Below are positions 6,456 through 13,929 of a stretch of 14,302 nucleotides of DNA, piece by piece; position 1 is the first letter of the stretch, and every line of letters starts with the position of its first letter. The notes under the pieces are model-generated. The model ran no database searches, was not told where the DNA came from, and saw nothing but the letters and a program-made list of their open reading frames with translations. The stretch covers positions 1-14,302 of the forward strand of contig CABVBV010000044.1 of assembly GCA_902496595.1 (NCBI GenBank), in the 5' to 3' direction. The translations under genes were made by a program, and so were the position numbers. The stretch is from an uncultured Eubacteriales bacterium. GTDB lineage: Bacteria; Bacillota; Clostridia; Oscillospirales; Oscillospiraceae.

Positions 6456-8105
6456 ATGCCCGAGGCATGGTGGAAGGAGCGCGTATTCTACCAGATATAT
6501 CCCAGGAGCTTTCAGGACTCCAATGGCGACGGCATAGGCGACCTGCGGGGCATCATCTCGCGGCTCGACTATCTCAAGAGCCTCGGCATCGGCGCCGTTT
6601 GGCTCTGTCCGGTGTACGACTCGCCCAACGCGGACATGGGTTACGATATCCGCGACTATGAGAAGATCATGGCCGAATTTGGCACGATGGAGGACTTCGA
6701 CGAGCTGCTGCGCGGTCTGCACGAGCGGGATATAAAGCTCATCATGGATTTGGTCGTGAATCACTCATCGGACGAGCACCGCTGGTTCGTGGAGTCCCGC
6801 TCCTCGCGGGAGAACCCCTACCGCGACTACTACATCTGGCGCGACGGCAGGGACGGCCGCGAACCAAACAACTGGGCCTCCTTCTTCACGCCCTCGGCCT
6901 GGAGCTATGACGAGGGTACGGGACAGTGGTATCTGCACCTCTTCTCCGAGAAACAGCCTGACCTCAACTGGGAAAACCCATCCGTCCGGGAGGAAGTCTA
7001 CGCCATGATGAACCGCTGGTTTGACCTGGGCGTGGACGGTTTCCGCATGGACGTCATCACCGTGATAGCCAAGGCCCCGGGACTGCCGGACGGCACGGGC
7101 GAGCCCGGAGCCGGCGGCTACGTATTTTCTCCGGAGCACTTCGCCTTCCAGCCCAGGCTGCACGAATATCTGCGCGAGATGCGCAGCCGCTGTTTTGACG
7201 GGCGAAACTGTATGTGCGTGGGCGAGGCCTCGTTTGTGACGACGGAGAATGCAGGCAGTCTCGTCGGCGACGGTCGTGAGCTCGACCTTCTCTTTCAGTT
7301 CGACCTCATGGACATTGACGGCGAGGGCTCAAAGTGGAACACCATACCCCTGGACGTGCCGAAACTCAAGCGCATCCTTGCCGCGTGGCAGGGCGCGATA
7401 GATTGGAACACGCTGTTTCTGGGCAACCACGACCAGCCGCGCATCGTCTCGCGTTTTGGCGACACGAGCAGCGAGAAGCTCTGGAAGCGCAGCGCAAAAT
7501 GCCTTGCGACGCTGATGTACCTGCAAAGAGGCACGCCCTTTATCTATCAGGGCGAGGAACTCGGCATGACAAACGCGCCTTTTGAAACTAGCGAACAGCT
7601 CCGGGATGTCGAGGAACTGAATCTGCTGGCCTTGTGTAAAAGCGAGGCGGAGCTGGAGCGGGCCTGGAGGGGCATAAAGGCCAAGGGCCGCGACAACGCG
7701 AGGACGCCCATGCAGTGGAGCTCCGGCAAAAACGCGGGCTTCAGCACGGCTGAGCCCTGGATAATGCTCAATCCAAACTATTCCGGGATAAACGCGCAGG
7801 CCGAGGAGCAAGACCCGGACTCCATCCTGAACTATTACCGTGCGCTCATCGCCCTGAGAAACAGCACCCCGGCTCTGCTGCACGGCGACTGGCGGGAGCT
7901 CCTGCCCGAGAGCGGCCAGATCGTGGCATACGCACGAGAACTGGAGGGCGCGGCGTATACCGTCCTGTGCAACCTCAGCGGAGTAAACGCTGAGTTGCCC
8001 TGCACCCTGGGTGATTTCGGCGAGCTCGTTCTCTCAAATATGCCCGCCGACCTCACAGCTAATGCGCTGTGCCCATATCAGGCGCTGGTACTGAAGCGCT
8101 TTTGA
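6456..8105 (+). CDS. GH13_31 oligo-1,6-glucosidase (isomaltase type)
   Basis: This 549-residue cytosolic enzyme should remove glucose from the non-reducing end of isomalto-oligosaccharides. It has the full GH13 set: RVFYQIYPRSFQDSNGDGIGDL at the start with its metal-binding loop, DLVVNH (Asp98, His103), nucleophile Asp199 in GFRMDV, acid/base Glu257 in VGEAS, transition-state Asp326 in GNHDQPR, and the QPDLNW motif typical of the oligo-1,6-glucosidase subfamily. Val200 follows the nucleophile; in this subfamily valine goes with alpha-1,6 preference and threonine with alpha-1,4, which agrees with the GH66 neighbour. Length matches bacterial oligo-1,6-glucosidase and DexB. The ATG at 6456 has AAAGGAAG seven bases upstream; in-frame upstream ATGs lie inside the DUF624 gene and were rejected. 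It is the last gene before the terminator. A dextran glucosidase (DexB) label is equally possible. Confidence 0.93.
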   Translation: MPEAWWKERVFYQIYPRSFQDSNGDGIGDLRGIISRLDYLKSLGIGAVWLCPVYDSPNADMGYDIRDYEKIMAEFGTMEDFDELLRGLHERDIKLIMDLVVNHSSDEHRWFVESRSSRENPYRDYYIWRDGRDGREPNNWASFFTPSAWSYDEGTGQWYLHLFSEKQPDLNWENPSVREEVYAMMNRWFDLGVDGFRMDVITVIAKAPGLPDGTGEPGAGGYVFSPEHFAFQPRLHEYLREMRSRCFDGRNCMCVGEASFVTTENAGSLVGDGRELDLLFQFDLMDIDGEGSKWNTIPLDVPKLKRILAAWQGAIDWNTLFLGNHDQPRIVSRFGDTSSEKLWKRSAKCLATLMYLQRGTPFIYQGEELGMTNAPFETSEQLRDVEELNLLALCKSEAELERAWRGIKAKGRDNARTPMQWSSGKNAGFSTAEPWIMLNPNYSGINAQAEEQDPDSILNYYRALIALRNSTPALLHGDWRELLPESGQIVAYARELEGAAYTVLCNLSGVNAELPCTLGDFGELVLSNMPADLTANALCPYQALVLKRF

Positions 8106-8137
8106 AACAAACATTTGTATGTGAAAAGGCTAAACCT

Positions 8138-8177
8138 AAAAAGCCGTCTGCCGAAGTTTCCGGCAAACGGCTTTTTT
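8138..8177. terminator. Bidirectional intrinsic terminator between convergent genes
   Basis: Arms 8138-8153 and 8161-8176 pair over 16 positions with one mismatch (AAAAAGCCGT.TGCCG / CGGCA.ACGGCTTTTT) around the loop AAGTTTC. The A-run on the left and the T-run on the right give a U-tract on either strand. It lies 32 bp after the GH13 stop and 16 bp beyond the stop of the convergent SLH gene, so it should end both transcripts. Confidence 0.92.
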
Positions 8178-8192
8178 ATAAGTTGGGTAATG

Positions 8193-10016
8193 TCATTTGT
8201 CATTATTGCTGAACCGCATGAGCATCGTCGCGGCCTGGGCGCGGGTGGCGGTGCCTTGCGGCACAAGCGTGGACTCGGTGAGGCCGTTGATGATTCCAGC
8301 GACGCAGGCCCACTGCATGGCGGGTATGGCGTACTCGCCTATCTGGTCGAAGTCGGCGTAGCTCAGGATGTTCGTCTCCTCACCGATGCTCACGTCATAG
8401 CCCTTGGCCTTGGCGTAGCGCCAGAGGATGGCGGCGAGCTGTTCGCGGGTGATGGGGTCGTCAGGGGCGAAGCTCGTGTCGGTGACGCCGTTGACGATGC
8501 CCTCGCTGGCAGCCCAGCGCACAGCCTCGGCGTACCACGCGCCGCCGTCAACATCGGTGAAAGGCATATAGTAGTTCACCACGGGCCTGCCCTCGACGCG
8601 CCAGAGTATGGTCACCAGCATGGCCCTCGTGAGCGAGGCGTTCGGTGCAAAGAGCGCGTTGTCCACTCCGTCCATCAGGCCGTTTTCGAGGCAATAGTGG
8701 ATTCCGTCGTGGTACCAGGCGTTGACGTCGAGGTCGTTAAACGCTCGCAGCGGGCAATCGGCTCCGCCGTCGCAGGCGGCGGAGCCCGCACGGAAGGTCG
8801 CCGTCACGGTAACGCAGCTGTCTGGCATGGTGAAGGTGTAGACATTGCCGCTGCCTTTGACGGCGATTTTGTTGCCGCTCTCGTCGGTGACGGTGAGGCT
8901 CGCGAGCTCATAGCCTTCGGCCGGGGTGACGGTTACGGTTACGGTGACGCCCTGGGAGGCGTTGCTCGGGCTGACGCTGACGCTGCCGTGCGAGGTCGGG
9001 GCCACGGTGACGTTGTACACATCCGGGAGGCTGCTGGGATTGATGTAGACCGTCAGTTTGCCCTTGACACAGGTCACGGTGTAGTTCGGGTTCGTGCCGG
9101 CGCAGGAAATGGCGATGTCGTATTCACCGGGCGCGTAGACGTTCGGCGTCACGGCCGCGCCGTCCTTCCGGTACTCCATCGTAACGGTGCCGCCGAGGGT
9201 ATCTTCGCCGAGCAGGCCGGACACCTCATAGTCGACACCGGACGCAGGGGCGCTCAGGTCGGGGGCTTTCTGGCCCGTGTAGATGTTCCGGTCGAGCGCG
9301 GTGACAGTGACCTGTGCGGGCGCGATGGTGAAGTCCAAGGTGACGCTGCCCGTGTACTGGATGCAGTCGTCAGGAATGGCGATGGTGACGGTGTAGTTCC
9401 CGGCGTTGACGGGGTCGGCATTGTAAGTCACGGTGAAGCCGCCGTCGTAGCCCTCGGCCGTGGGTGTGCCGGTATAGCCGAGCTGCCTCTGGCCGGTGTA
9501 GGTGCCGTTCTGCGCGGTGACGCCGGTGATGCTGAGCGTTTCCTTGCCCCTTCCGGTTAGGGTGACGGTGATGTTGTAGTCATTGTAGTTGGTCGCGCCG
9601 GTCACGGGGACGATGACGGTGTAGGTTCCGCCCGTTGTGACGCCGCTGCCTCCGGTGTAGTGCAGGACGCCGTCCGTGATGCCGAGGTTAGTCAGGTCGT
9701 CGCCGGTGGGAGCGCCGTAGCCGGCACCGTCGGGAATGGCGGGCAGGGCCACCGAGTCGGCCCAGTTGGCGAGGACGGAGCCGGTGATTTCGGTGATGCC
9801 GTTGAAATTCGCCTTGTCGATGGTCTGGCCGGTGAGGTTGTAGGTATTCTCGGCCAGCGTGTAGTTGCCGCTTTTCAGCGTCACGGTGACGATGGCGGTC
9901 TTATCCGTGCCCGCGTTGGCGTCGGTGAACTCCGCCGTGGCGGTGTAGTCGGTGCCCAAGGCCGGGGAGCCGCCCTCGAAGCTCACGCCAGTGACCGTGG
10001 CGGCGGTGGTTTCGTC
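8193..10016 (-). pseudogene. C-terminal part of the interrupted SLH surface protein (three SLH domains)
   Basis: This is the downstream 607 codons of the gene whose first part ends at 10017, in the same reading frame and separated only by one TAA. Restarting at a GTG (9984-9986) would yield a 597-residue product, but no ribosome site or signal peptide is evident there, so this part is probably not made or not exported. It begins with the rest of a YDG-type repeat (DETTAATVTGVSF) and continues through immunoglobulin-like repeats with TYTG and IYTG motifs. A divergent InlB-B-like repeat follows (GSVSVSPSNASQGVTVTVT). It ends in three SLH domains at about 8195-8755, recognised by FNDLDVNAWYHDGI, FTDVDGGAWYAEAV and YAIPAMQWACVAGIINGL with matching TRA/TRE helices. 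SLH domains bind secondary cell-wall polymers, so this is the wall anchor. The same anchor recurs in the gene at 14017. Confidence 0.85.
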
Positions 10017-10019
10017 TTA
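10017..10019 (-). other. In-frame TAA splitting the SLH protein gene
   Basis: Reading the - strand, ...GCG CCC AAG ACC TAA GAC GAA ACC ACC... keeps one open frame on both sides. Sister repeats in the same protein read GKTYDGSATVT and SKTYDGQPL, so the repeat here should read PKTYDETTAAT. TAA differs from either tyrosine codon (TAC, TAT) by one base. A nonsense substitution, or a one-base sequencing error, is the simplest explanation. Confidence 0.88.
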
Positions 10020-12707
10020 GGTCTTGGGCGCAATGGTGGCGTCGGTGATGGTCAGCGCGGCGGGGCTGATGTTGTAGGGGAGCGTGACCTCGTCGGTGTA
10101 GTTGCCCTTGCCCGTGACGGTGACTTCGTAGGTACCGACGTCTATAAGCTCAGTGACCTCGTTTCCGCCAGCGTCTTTGTACGACAAATCATAGTCAGCA
10201 GAGCTCAGCTCTTTGCCGTCCACGAGGACGGTGAGCGCGTGGGCGGTGCCGTTGAATGTGGCCGTGTCCGGGCTCAGCGTCACATTGTCGTCGGTGATGG
10301 CCGCCGCGGTGATGCTCCACGCATGGGTGATGCCGGTGGCGCCGTCCAGAGTGTAGTTGCTGTTGCCCAGGCCTGTGACGGTGGCGGTGAAATTGCCCAC
10401 ATTTGTATAGGTGTTGTCATCATAGGTCAGGGTGAAGGAATCCCCATCCACCGCATTGGTCACTTCGGCGGTGACGGAATGTTCGCTGCCGTCGTAGGTG
10501 AAGGTGGTGGTCGTGCTCCAGGACAGGGTCACGGGTTTGGCGGTGATTGTGATGGCGTCGCTGGTCGCTTGGCAGCCGGTGGTACTTGTGCTGTCCGGGA
10601 TGGAGGCCACCAGATAGTAGGTGCCCGCGTCCTTGGGGACGCTGTCCAGTTTGGTGCCCTCGTCCACAGAATCCTTGTACCAGGTAAAGGTCACATCGTC
10701 ATATCCCGCGCCGGTGATGGTCAGTTGGTCGGCGGTGGGGTTGGCCAGAGGCTGGCCGTCGTAGGTCTTGCTGGGGGCATAATTGTTGAACTGGATGGTG
10801 GAGGGCGCCTTGCTGATGGTGACGCCGTCCGTCACAGTGACCGTCCCGGCGGGCAGGGTCAAGGTGTAGTTGTCTTTCTTTGCGCCAGTCAGGGTGAGGG
10901 TGCTGGGGAGGGTGAGCTCGTTGTACGTACCCACATTGGCGCTGGTCAGGGTGCCGGTGAGGGTGCTGGTGTCCACGCTGACATCATCGTTATTGCAAAC
11001 GCCGTCAAGGGTGACGTCGGTGATGGTCACTGTGGCGCTGCCGTCATAGGTTTTGCCCTCGGCGGTGACGGCGGTGACGGTGAGCGGGGCCTGGCTGATG
11101 GTGACATTCACGGACTCAGTGTCGCTGTGGCTGTCGTCGCCCTGCGCATAGTAGTATACGGTGTAGCTGCCCGCGTCGGCGGCGGTGGGGATCTGGTCGG
11201 TGAAGGCTCCGTCCGTGCCCAGGCGGTACACCATGGTGCCGCCGTCAGCCTCGCCAGCCGTCACAAGCGCCTGGGCGCTGCCGTTGTAGGTCAGGTCTTT
11301 GGCCGCGGGGGCCGTGGTCACGGTTGCGGGCGTGGATGCGCTCAATTTGGCGTAGATCGTCGTATCTTCGCTGTACGTTTTTGTGCTTGTGTCGATTTTA
11401 TTTGAGCAGGCCTCATCCGCAAAGAACGCATATCCGTCCGGATAGCCGGTTGCGACTTTGTCAACGTTGGCGTAGAAAATGCTTGTATTGCCATCCGGCA
11501 GCACAACGGTGATCTTGACCACCCGGTTGCTGTCGCTGGGCTGCGGATCGCCGCTGCCGCTGAGAAGCTGGCCCCAGATCGTATCATCCCGCCCATCTTG
11601 CAGCAGCCACGCCACCTCGCCGGATTCGAGCTGGGCTTGGGACACTGCTTTGGCATTGCTGTCAGTGTTCCCACCTTCGAGATAGTAGCAGTCGGTGGAT
11701 TTGCCGCTCCCGGTTATTGCGCCCATGTAGTTGGTTCCGGTTTGACTGACCGCCCCGGTGTTGAGACATTTGGACAGGGTGGCGTTGTAATAGTTATCTC
11801 CGCAGATGCCGCCGACATAGGTTTTACCTTTTACATACCCGGTGTTAAGGCAGTCGGAAAGGACACTTTCACTCCCTGTGGCGCCGCAAATACCGCCGAC
11901 ATGATTGGCTCCTTCCGCCTCAACAGCTCCGGTGTTGACGCAGCCGGTGATGCTCACGCTGCTGCTGTTCATTACCGTGCCGCAGATGCCGCCGACATAA
12001 CCTGAGCCGCCTGATGCGGTCACAGTGCCGCTGTTGGTGCAGTTGATGATTTGGGTATCGTTTTCCGCGTCGGCGCAGATACCGCCGGCACAGGAGGAAC
12101 CGGATGAGATGCTGGCGGCGTTGCTGCAGCCCGACACTTTTGAATTTGAACTGCACTGCCCGCAGATGCCGCCGGTGTATTGACCTTTACTGATGCTGCC
12201 GGAGAGTATGTGGCAGTTTTCAATGGTGCCGGAGGAAATTAATCCACAAATACCGGCGGTGTATACGCTGGTACGCGTGATGCTGCACTCGGCAAGCCGC
12301 ACATTTTTCACCGTGCCGCCGTTAATCTTTGTGAACAGGCCCGCATAATCGGTGCCTCTGACGATAGTCAGCCCCGTGATGGTGTGATTTTGCCCGTCAA
12401 AGGTGCCTCTGAAATCCTTTGAATAGGGGCCGATGGGCGTCCAGTTATGGCCCGACAGGTCGATATCCTCTGTCAGCGTGACGGTCTTGCCGGAAAAATT
12501 ATCTGTCTGCGACTGCTTTGACAGCCAGGCGAGGCCCTCGGCGGAGCTGATGGTGACGTTGCCGCTTGTATCGACGGTATAGCCTTCCGGCTGAGATGTC
12601 ACCACGTCCTCCCAATTATCTGTCGGCTCGTCCGCCAGCGCCGTGGCGGGCAGCAGGCTCAGGCACAGGGCCAGGGCGCAGAATAGGCTCAATATACGTT
12701 GCTTCAT
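10017..12707 (-). CDS. N-terminal part of SLH surface protein: signal peptide, GLUG and YDG/MBG repeats
   Basis: This 896-residue product begins with a Sec signal peptide (basic start MKQR, hydrophobic core 5-19, cleavage likely after ALA at residue 25). Residues 40-120 look like the start of a beta-helix (DIDLSGHNWTPIG, FDGQNHTITGL), followed by GLUG-type repeats at about 149-345. From about 460 come immunoglobulin-like repeats of the YDG/MBG kind, each opening with a motif such as LTYNGSAQA, KTYDGSATV, KTYDGQPLA or FTYDGSEHS. The frame stops at TAA 10017-10019 in the middle of another such repeat. The rest of the protein, including the wall anchor, is downstream in the same frame; the intact form would be about 1,504 residues. 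As written, the product would be released rather than held on the wall. Function is unknown; adhesin or surface scaffold is the usual guess for such architecture. AAGGA lies about 11 bases before the ATG. Confidence 0.85.
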   Translation of the reverse strand: MKQRILSLFCALALCLSLLPATALADEPTDNWEDVVTSQPEGYTVDTSGNVTISSAEGLAWLSKQSQTDNFSGKTVTLTEDIDLSGHNWTPIGPYSKDFRGTFDGQNHTITGLTIVRGTDYAGLFTKINGGTVKNVRLAECSITRTSVYTAGICGLISSGTIENCHILSGSISKGQYTGGICGQCSSNSKVSGCSNAASISSGSSCAGGICADAENDTQIINCTNSGTVTASGGSGYVGGICGTVMNSSSVSITGCVNTGAVEAEGANHVGGICGATGSESVLSDCLNTGYVKGKTYVGGICGDNYYNATLSKCLNTGAVSQTGTNYMGAITGSGKSTDCYYLEGGNTDSNAKAVSQAQLESGEVAWLLQDGRDDTIWGQLLSGSGDPQPSDSNRVVKITVVLPDGNTSIFYANVDKVATGYPDGYAFFADEACSNKIDTSTKTYSEDTTIYAKLSASTPATVTTAPAAKDLTYNGSAQALVTAGEADGGTMVYRLGTDGAFTDQIPTAADAGSYTVYYYAQGDDSHSDTESVNVTISQAPLTVTAVTAEGKTYDGSATVTITDVTLDGVCNNDDVSVDTSTLTGTLTSANVGTYNELTLPSTLTLTGAKKDNYTLTLPAGTVTVTDGVTISKAPSTIQFNNYAPSKTYDGQPLANPTADQLTITGAGYDDVTFTWYKDSVDEGTKLDSVPKDAGTYYLVASIPDSTSTTGCQATSDAITITAKPVTLSWSTTTTFTYDGSEHSVTAEVTNAVDGDSFTLTYDDNTYTNVGNFTATVTGLGNSNYTLDGATGITHAWSITAAAITDDNVTLSPDTATFNGTAHALTVLVDGKELSSADYDLSYKDAGGNEVTELIDVGTYEVTVTGKGNYTDEVTLPYNISPAALTITDATIAPKT
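11673..12263 (-). repeat. Cysteine-patterned GLUG repeat array within the SLH protein
   Basis: At residues 149-345, six degenerate units of about 28-32 residues share the form Y.GGICG...(S)GC.NTG.V. The first cysteine falls at residues 154, 182, 211, 242, 274 and 302, and the second 11-14 residues later at 165, 194, 223, 256, 286 and 314, with a last one at 340. GLUG motifs of this type occur in bacterial surface beta-solenoids. Two stacked cysteine ladders along the solenoid would follow from this spacing. Confidence 0.75.
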
Positions 12708-12748
12708 CTTACGTCATCCTTCGCTGATAAGCCTATGGCGTTTCTGAA

Positions 12749-12803
12749 TACCACAATATCTATGGTGGTAACAGAGTTTTCGTTATGTTGCTTTCAAGCA
12801 ACA
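12749..12803 (-). promoter_or_regulatory. Leader of SLH gene with two hairpins/palindromes
   Basis: TGTTGCTT-TC-AAGCAACA at 12786-12803 is a perfect 8-bp-arm dyad lying just after the predicted transcription start, so it could be an operator at about +4 to +21 or a 5' mRNA hairpin. A second weaker hairpin pairs TACCAC (12749-12754) with GTGGTA (12765-12770). The leader is about 100 nt. No known riboswitch consensus was recognised in it. Confidence 0.5.
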
Positions 12804-12813
12804 GTGTTTATAC

Positions 12814-12842
12814 ATTATACTCATTTATTCCCATATTTGCAA
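12814..12842 (-). promoter_or_regulatory. Near-consensus sigma-A promoter of the SLH gene
   Basis: On the - strand TTGCAA (12842-12837) and a perfect TATAAT (12819-12814) are spaced by 17 bp in AT-rich DNA. Transcription would start near 12807, about 100 nt before the start codon at 12707. This would be a strong promoter, suggesting abundant expression of the surface protein before the gene was interrupted. Confidence 0.82.
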
Positions 12843-12937
12843 GTATCTTTTACAACTTTACGGTAGATATCGGGGATCTTTGGGGTCTTGAAGCCCGGGT
12901 CGCTACGTGATAAAATCCTGCCCGAATACTCCGGCGC

Positions 12938-12968
12938 AAACAATTGTTTAACATTTGTGTGTTATACT
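12938..12968 (+). promoter_or_regulatory. Extended -10 promoter and 12-bp palindrome before the response regulator
   Basis: TGTTATACT at 12960-12968 is an extended -10 element (TG, one base, TATACT) 26 bp before the start codon. No good -35 box is seen at 16-18 bp. Instead, the perfect palindrome AAACAATTGTTT (12938-12949) covers that place, as expected for a site bound by a regulator, perhaps the response regulator itself. The role is inferred. Confidence 0.5.
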
Positions 12969-12994
12969 TAGAGATACGAAGGGAGGCTTGCGGG

Positions 12995-13645
12995 ATGTTC
13001 AAGATACTCGTGGTCGAGGATGACCGGGAATTGCGGCGGGCGGTCTGCTCGCATCTGGGGCAGAACGGGTATGAGACCGTCGGCTGCGCCGGGGCCGACG
13101 AGGCCTATGACGCCATGTACGGCGGCACGCTCTTTGACCTCATCATCTCCGACATAATGATGCCCGGCGTGGACGGCTTCGAGTTCGCCCACACAGTCAG
13201 GGAGCTGGATCAGGATATCCCCATCCTCTTCATGACAGCGCGGGACGACTTTGCCGCAAAGCAGCGGGGCTTCCAGTCCGGCATAGACGACTACATGGTG
13301 AAGCCCGTGGACCTCGACGAGCTGCTGCTGCGCATCGGCGCGCTTTTCCGCCGCGCCAAGATAGCCAGCAGCCGCAAAATAGAACTCGATACTCTGCGCC
13401 TCGACGCCGACGAGCGCACGGCCTACCTCTCCGGCGCTGAGGTGCCCCTCACCGTCCGCGAGTTCAACCTGCTCTACAAGCTGCTCTCCTACCCAAAAAA
13501 GACCTTCACCCGCTCCCAGCTCATGGACGAGTTCTGGGACGGCTGGCCCAGGGGATGTTGCAGCCGTATTTCTCAGCGTTTTTCTGCTGCTCTCTCATGC
13601 CAAACAGCGTGGCGTTCAGGCCGAAGCTGCGGAACGTGGTCTTGA
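12995..13645 (+). pseudogene. Truncated OmpR/PhoB-family response regulator
   Basis: A two-component response regulator would be phosphorylated by a partner kinase and then bind DNA. The receiver domain (residues 1-120) is complete: acidic pair Glu8-Asp9-Asp10, phosphorylation site Asp53 in SDIMMPG, Thr81 and Lys103 in VKP. The winged-helix domain begins normally (VPLTVREFNLLYKLL, FTRSQLMDEFWDG) but homology ends at residue 183 (13543). It therefore lacks the recognition helix and wing, about 40-45 residues short of the usual length near 225-230. The frame then runs on for 33 unrelated residues to 13645, reading the antisense of a radical-SAM fragment. The product should not bind DNA normally. 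The start at 12995 has GGGAGG eight bases upstream; an earlier in-frame ATG at 12944 lies within the promoter. No sensor kinase gene follows. Confidence 0.88.
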
Positions 13646-13760
13646 GCACCTCGTTGTCTATGTCCCGCCAGAGGCCCATCAGGTATTTGTACCACAGGTT
13701 TTCCGGGTCGTCGGAGATGTAGTCCATCGCCGCGCCGAGGGCTGTGCCTCCGGGGCATCG
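13545..13760 (-). pseudogene. Internal fragment of a radical-SAM protein gene
   Basis: On the - strand, 13727 down to 13545 reads MDYISDDPENLWYKYLMG and onward to LNATLFGMREQQKNAEKYGCNIPWA. This resembles the region just before the iron-sulfur motif in a Clostridia radical-SAM family that continues NIPWAI..DPTSACNL.C.GCW. The fragment stops exactly at NIPWA, so the cysteine motif and the whole catalytic core are missing. The upstream boundary is uncertain: a stop codon in this frame lies near 13770 and likely resemblance fades by about 13745-13760. It carries no start signal of its own, so it is a remnant. Family assignment rests on recalled sequence pattern, not a search. Confidence 0.68.
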
Positions 13761-13764
13761 AGCT

Positions 13765-13908
13765 CACCGCCTCCAGTTCCTCAAGCTGGGCGCTTAGCAG
13801 ACGGACGGGTGCGTTCTCCGGTAACATGATTTCTGAATTCAGTGCAAGTACCAGTTGACCGTGGCGCTCATATACCGTATACTGGTCTTGCTTTTTCTTT
13901 TGTTTCAC
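13765..13908 (-). pseudogene. 5' fragment of an IS1182-like transposase gene
   Basis: From a GTG at 13908 the - strand encodes about 48 residues (KQKKKQDQYTVYERHGQL, then LNSEIMLPENAPVRLLSAQLEELEAV). This matches the usual N-terminus of IS1182-family transposases, which begin with such a basic stretch and have IP.D.PVRLL...LEEL before the catalytic region. After about 13765 the resemblance stops and the sequence enters the radical-SAM remnant in another frame. The DDE catalytic core is absent, so it cannot transpose. No matching terminal inverted repeat for an intact element could be identified in the window. It may mark where an insertion sequence drove the local rearrangement, or an assembly join. 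Confidence 0.68.
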
Positions 13909-13929
13909 AAGCTAAGAATAAAGCAAACG

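Noticed and set aside
10017..10019. Programmed recoding or selenocysteine/pyrrolysine insertion at the internal stop
   Set aside because: The codon is TAA, not TGA or TAG, no special downstream structure is evident, and it replaces an ordinary conserved tyrosine of a repeat.
8115..11405. Two long + strand open frames (8115-9560, 481 codons; 9660-11405, 581 codons) opposite the SLH gene
   Set aside because: They are antisense shadows of a GC-rich, Thr/Val-rich repeat gene. Their products are Gly/Val/Ala-rich, low in complexity and lack recognisable domains, while the - strand gives clear signal peptide, GLUG, YDG and SLH domains.
8193..12707. CRISPR array or DNA-level tandem repeat
   Set aside because: Repetition is at the protein level in degenerate units; there are no short identical direct repeats with regular spacers.
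12708..12810. Riboswitch (for example cyclic-di-GMP type) in the SLH leader
   Set aside because: Two hairpins are present but I could not match the conserved bases of any known class; kept only as a structured leader.
12850..12937. Small gene or RNA in the gap between the divergent SLH and response-regulator promoters
   Set aside because: No start with ribosome site, terminator or recognisable RNA fold was found; nothing is supported there.
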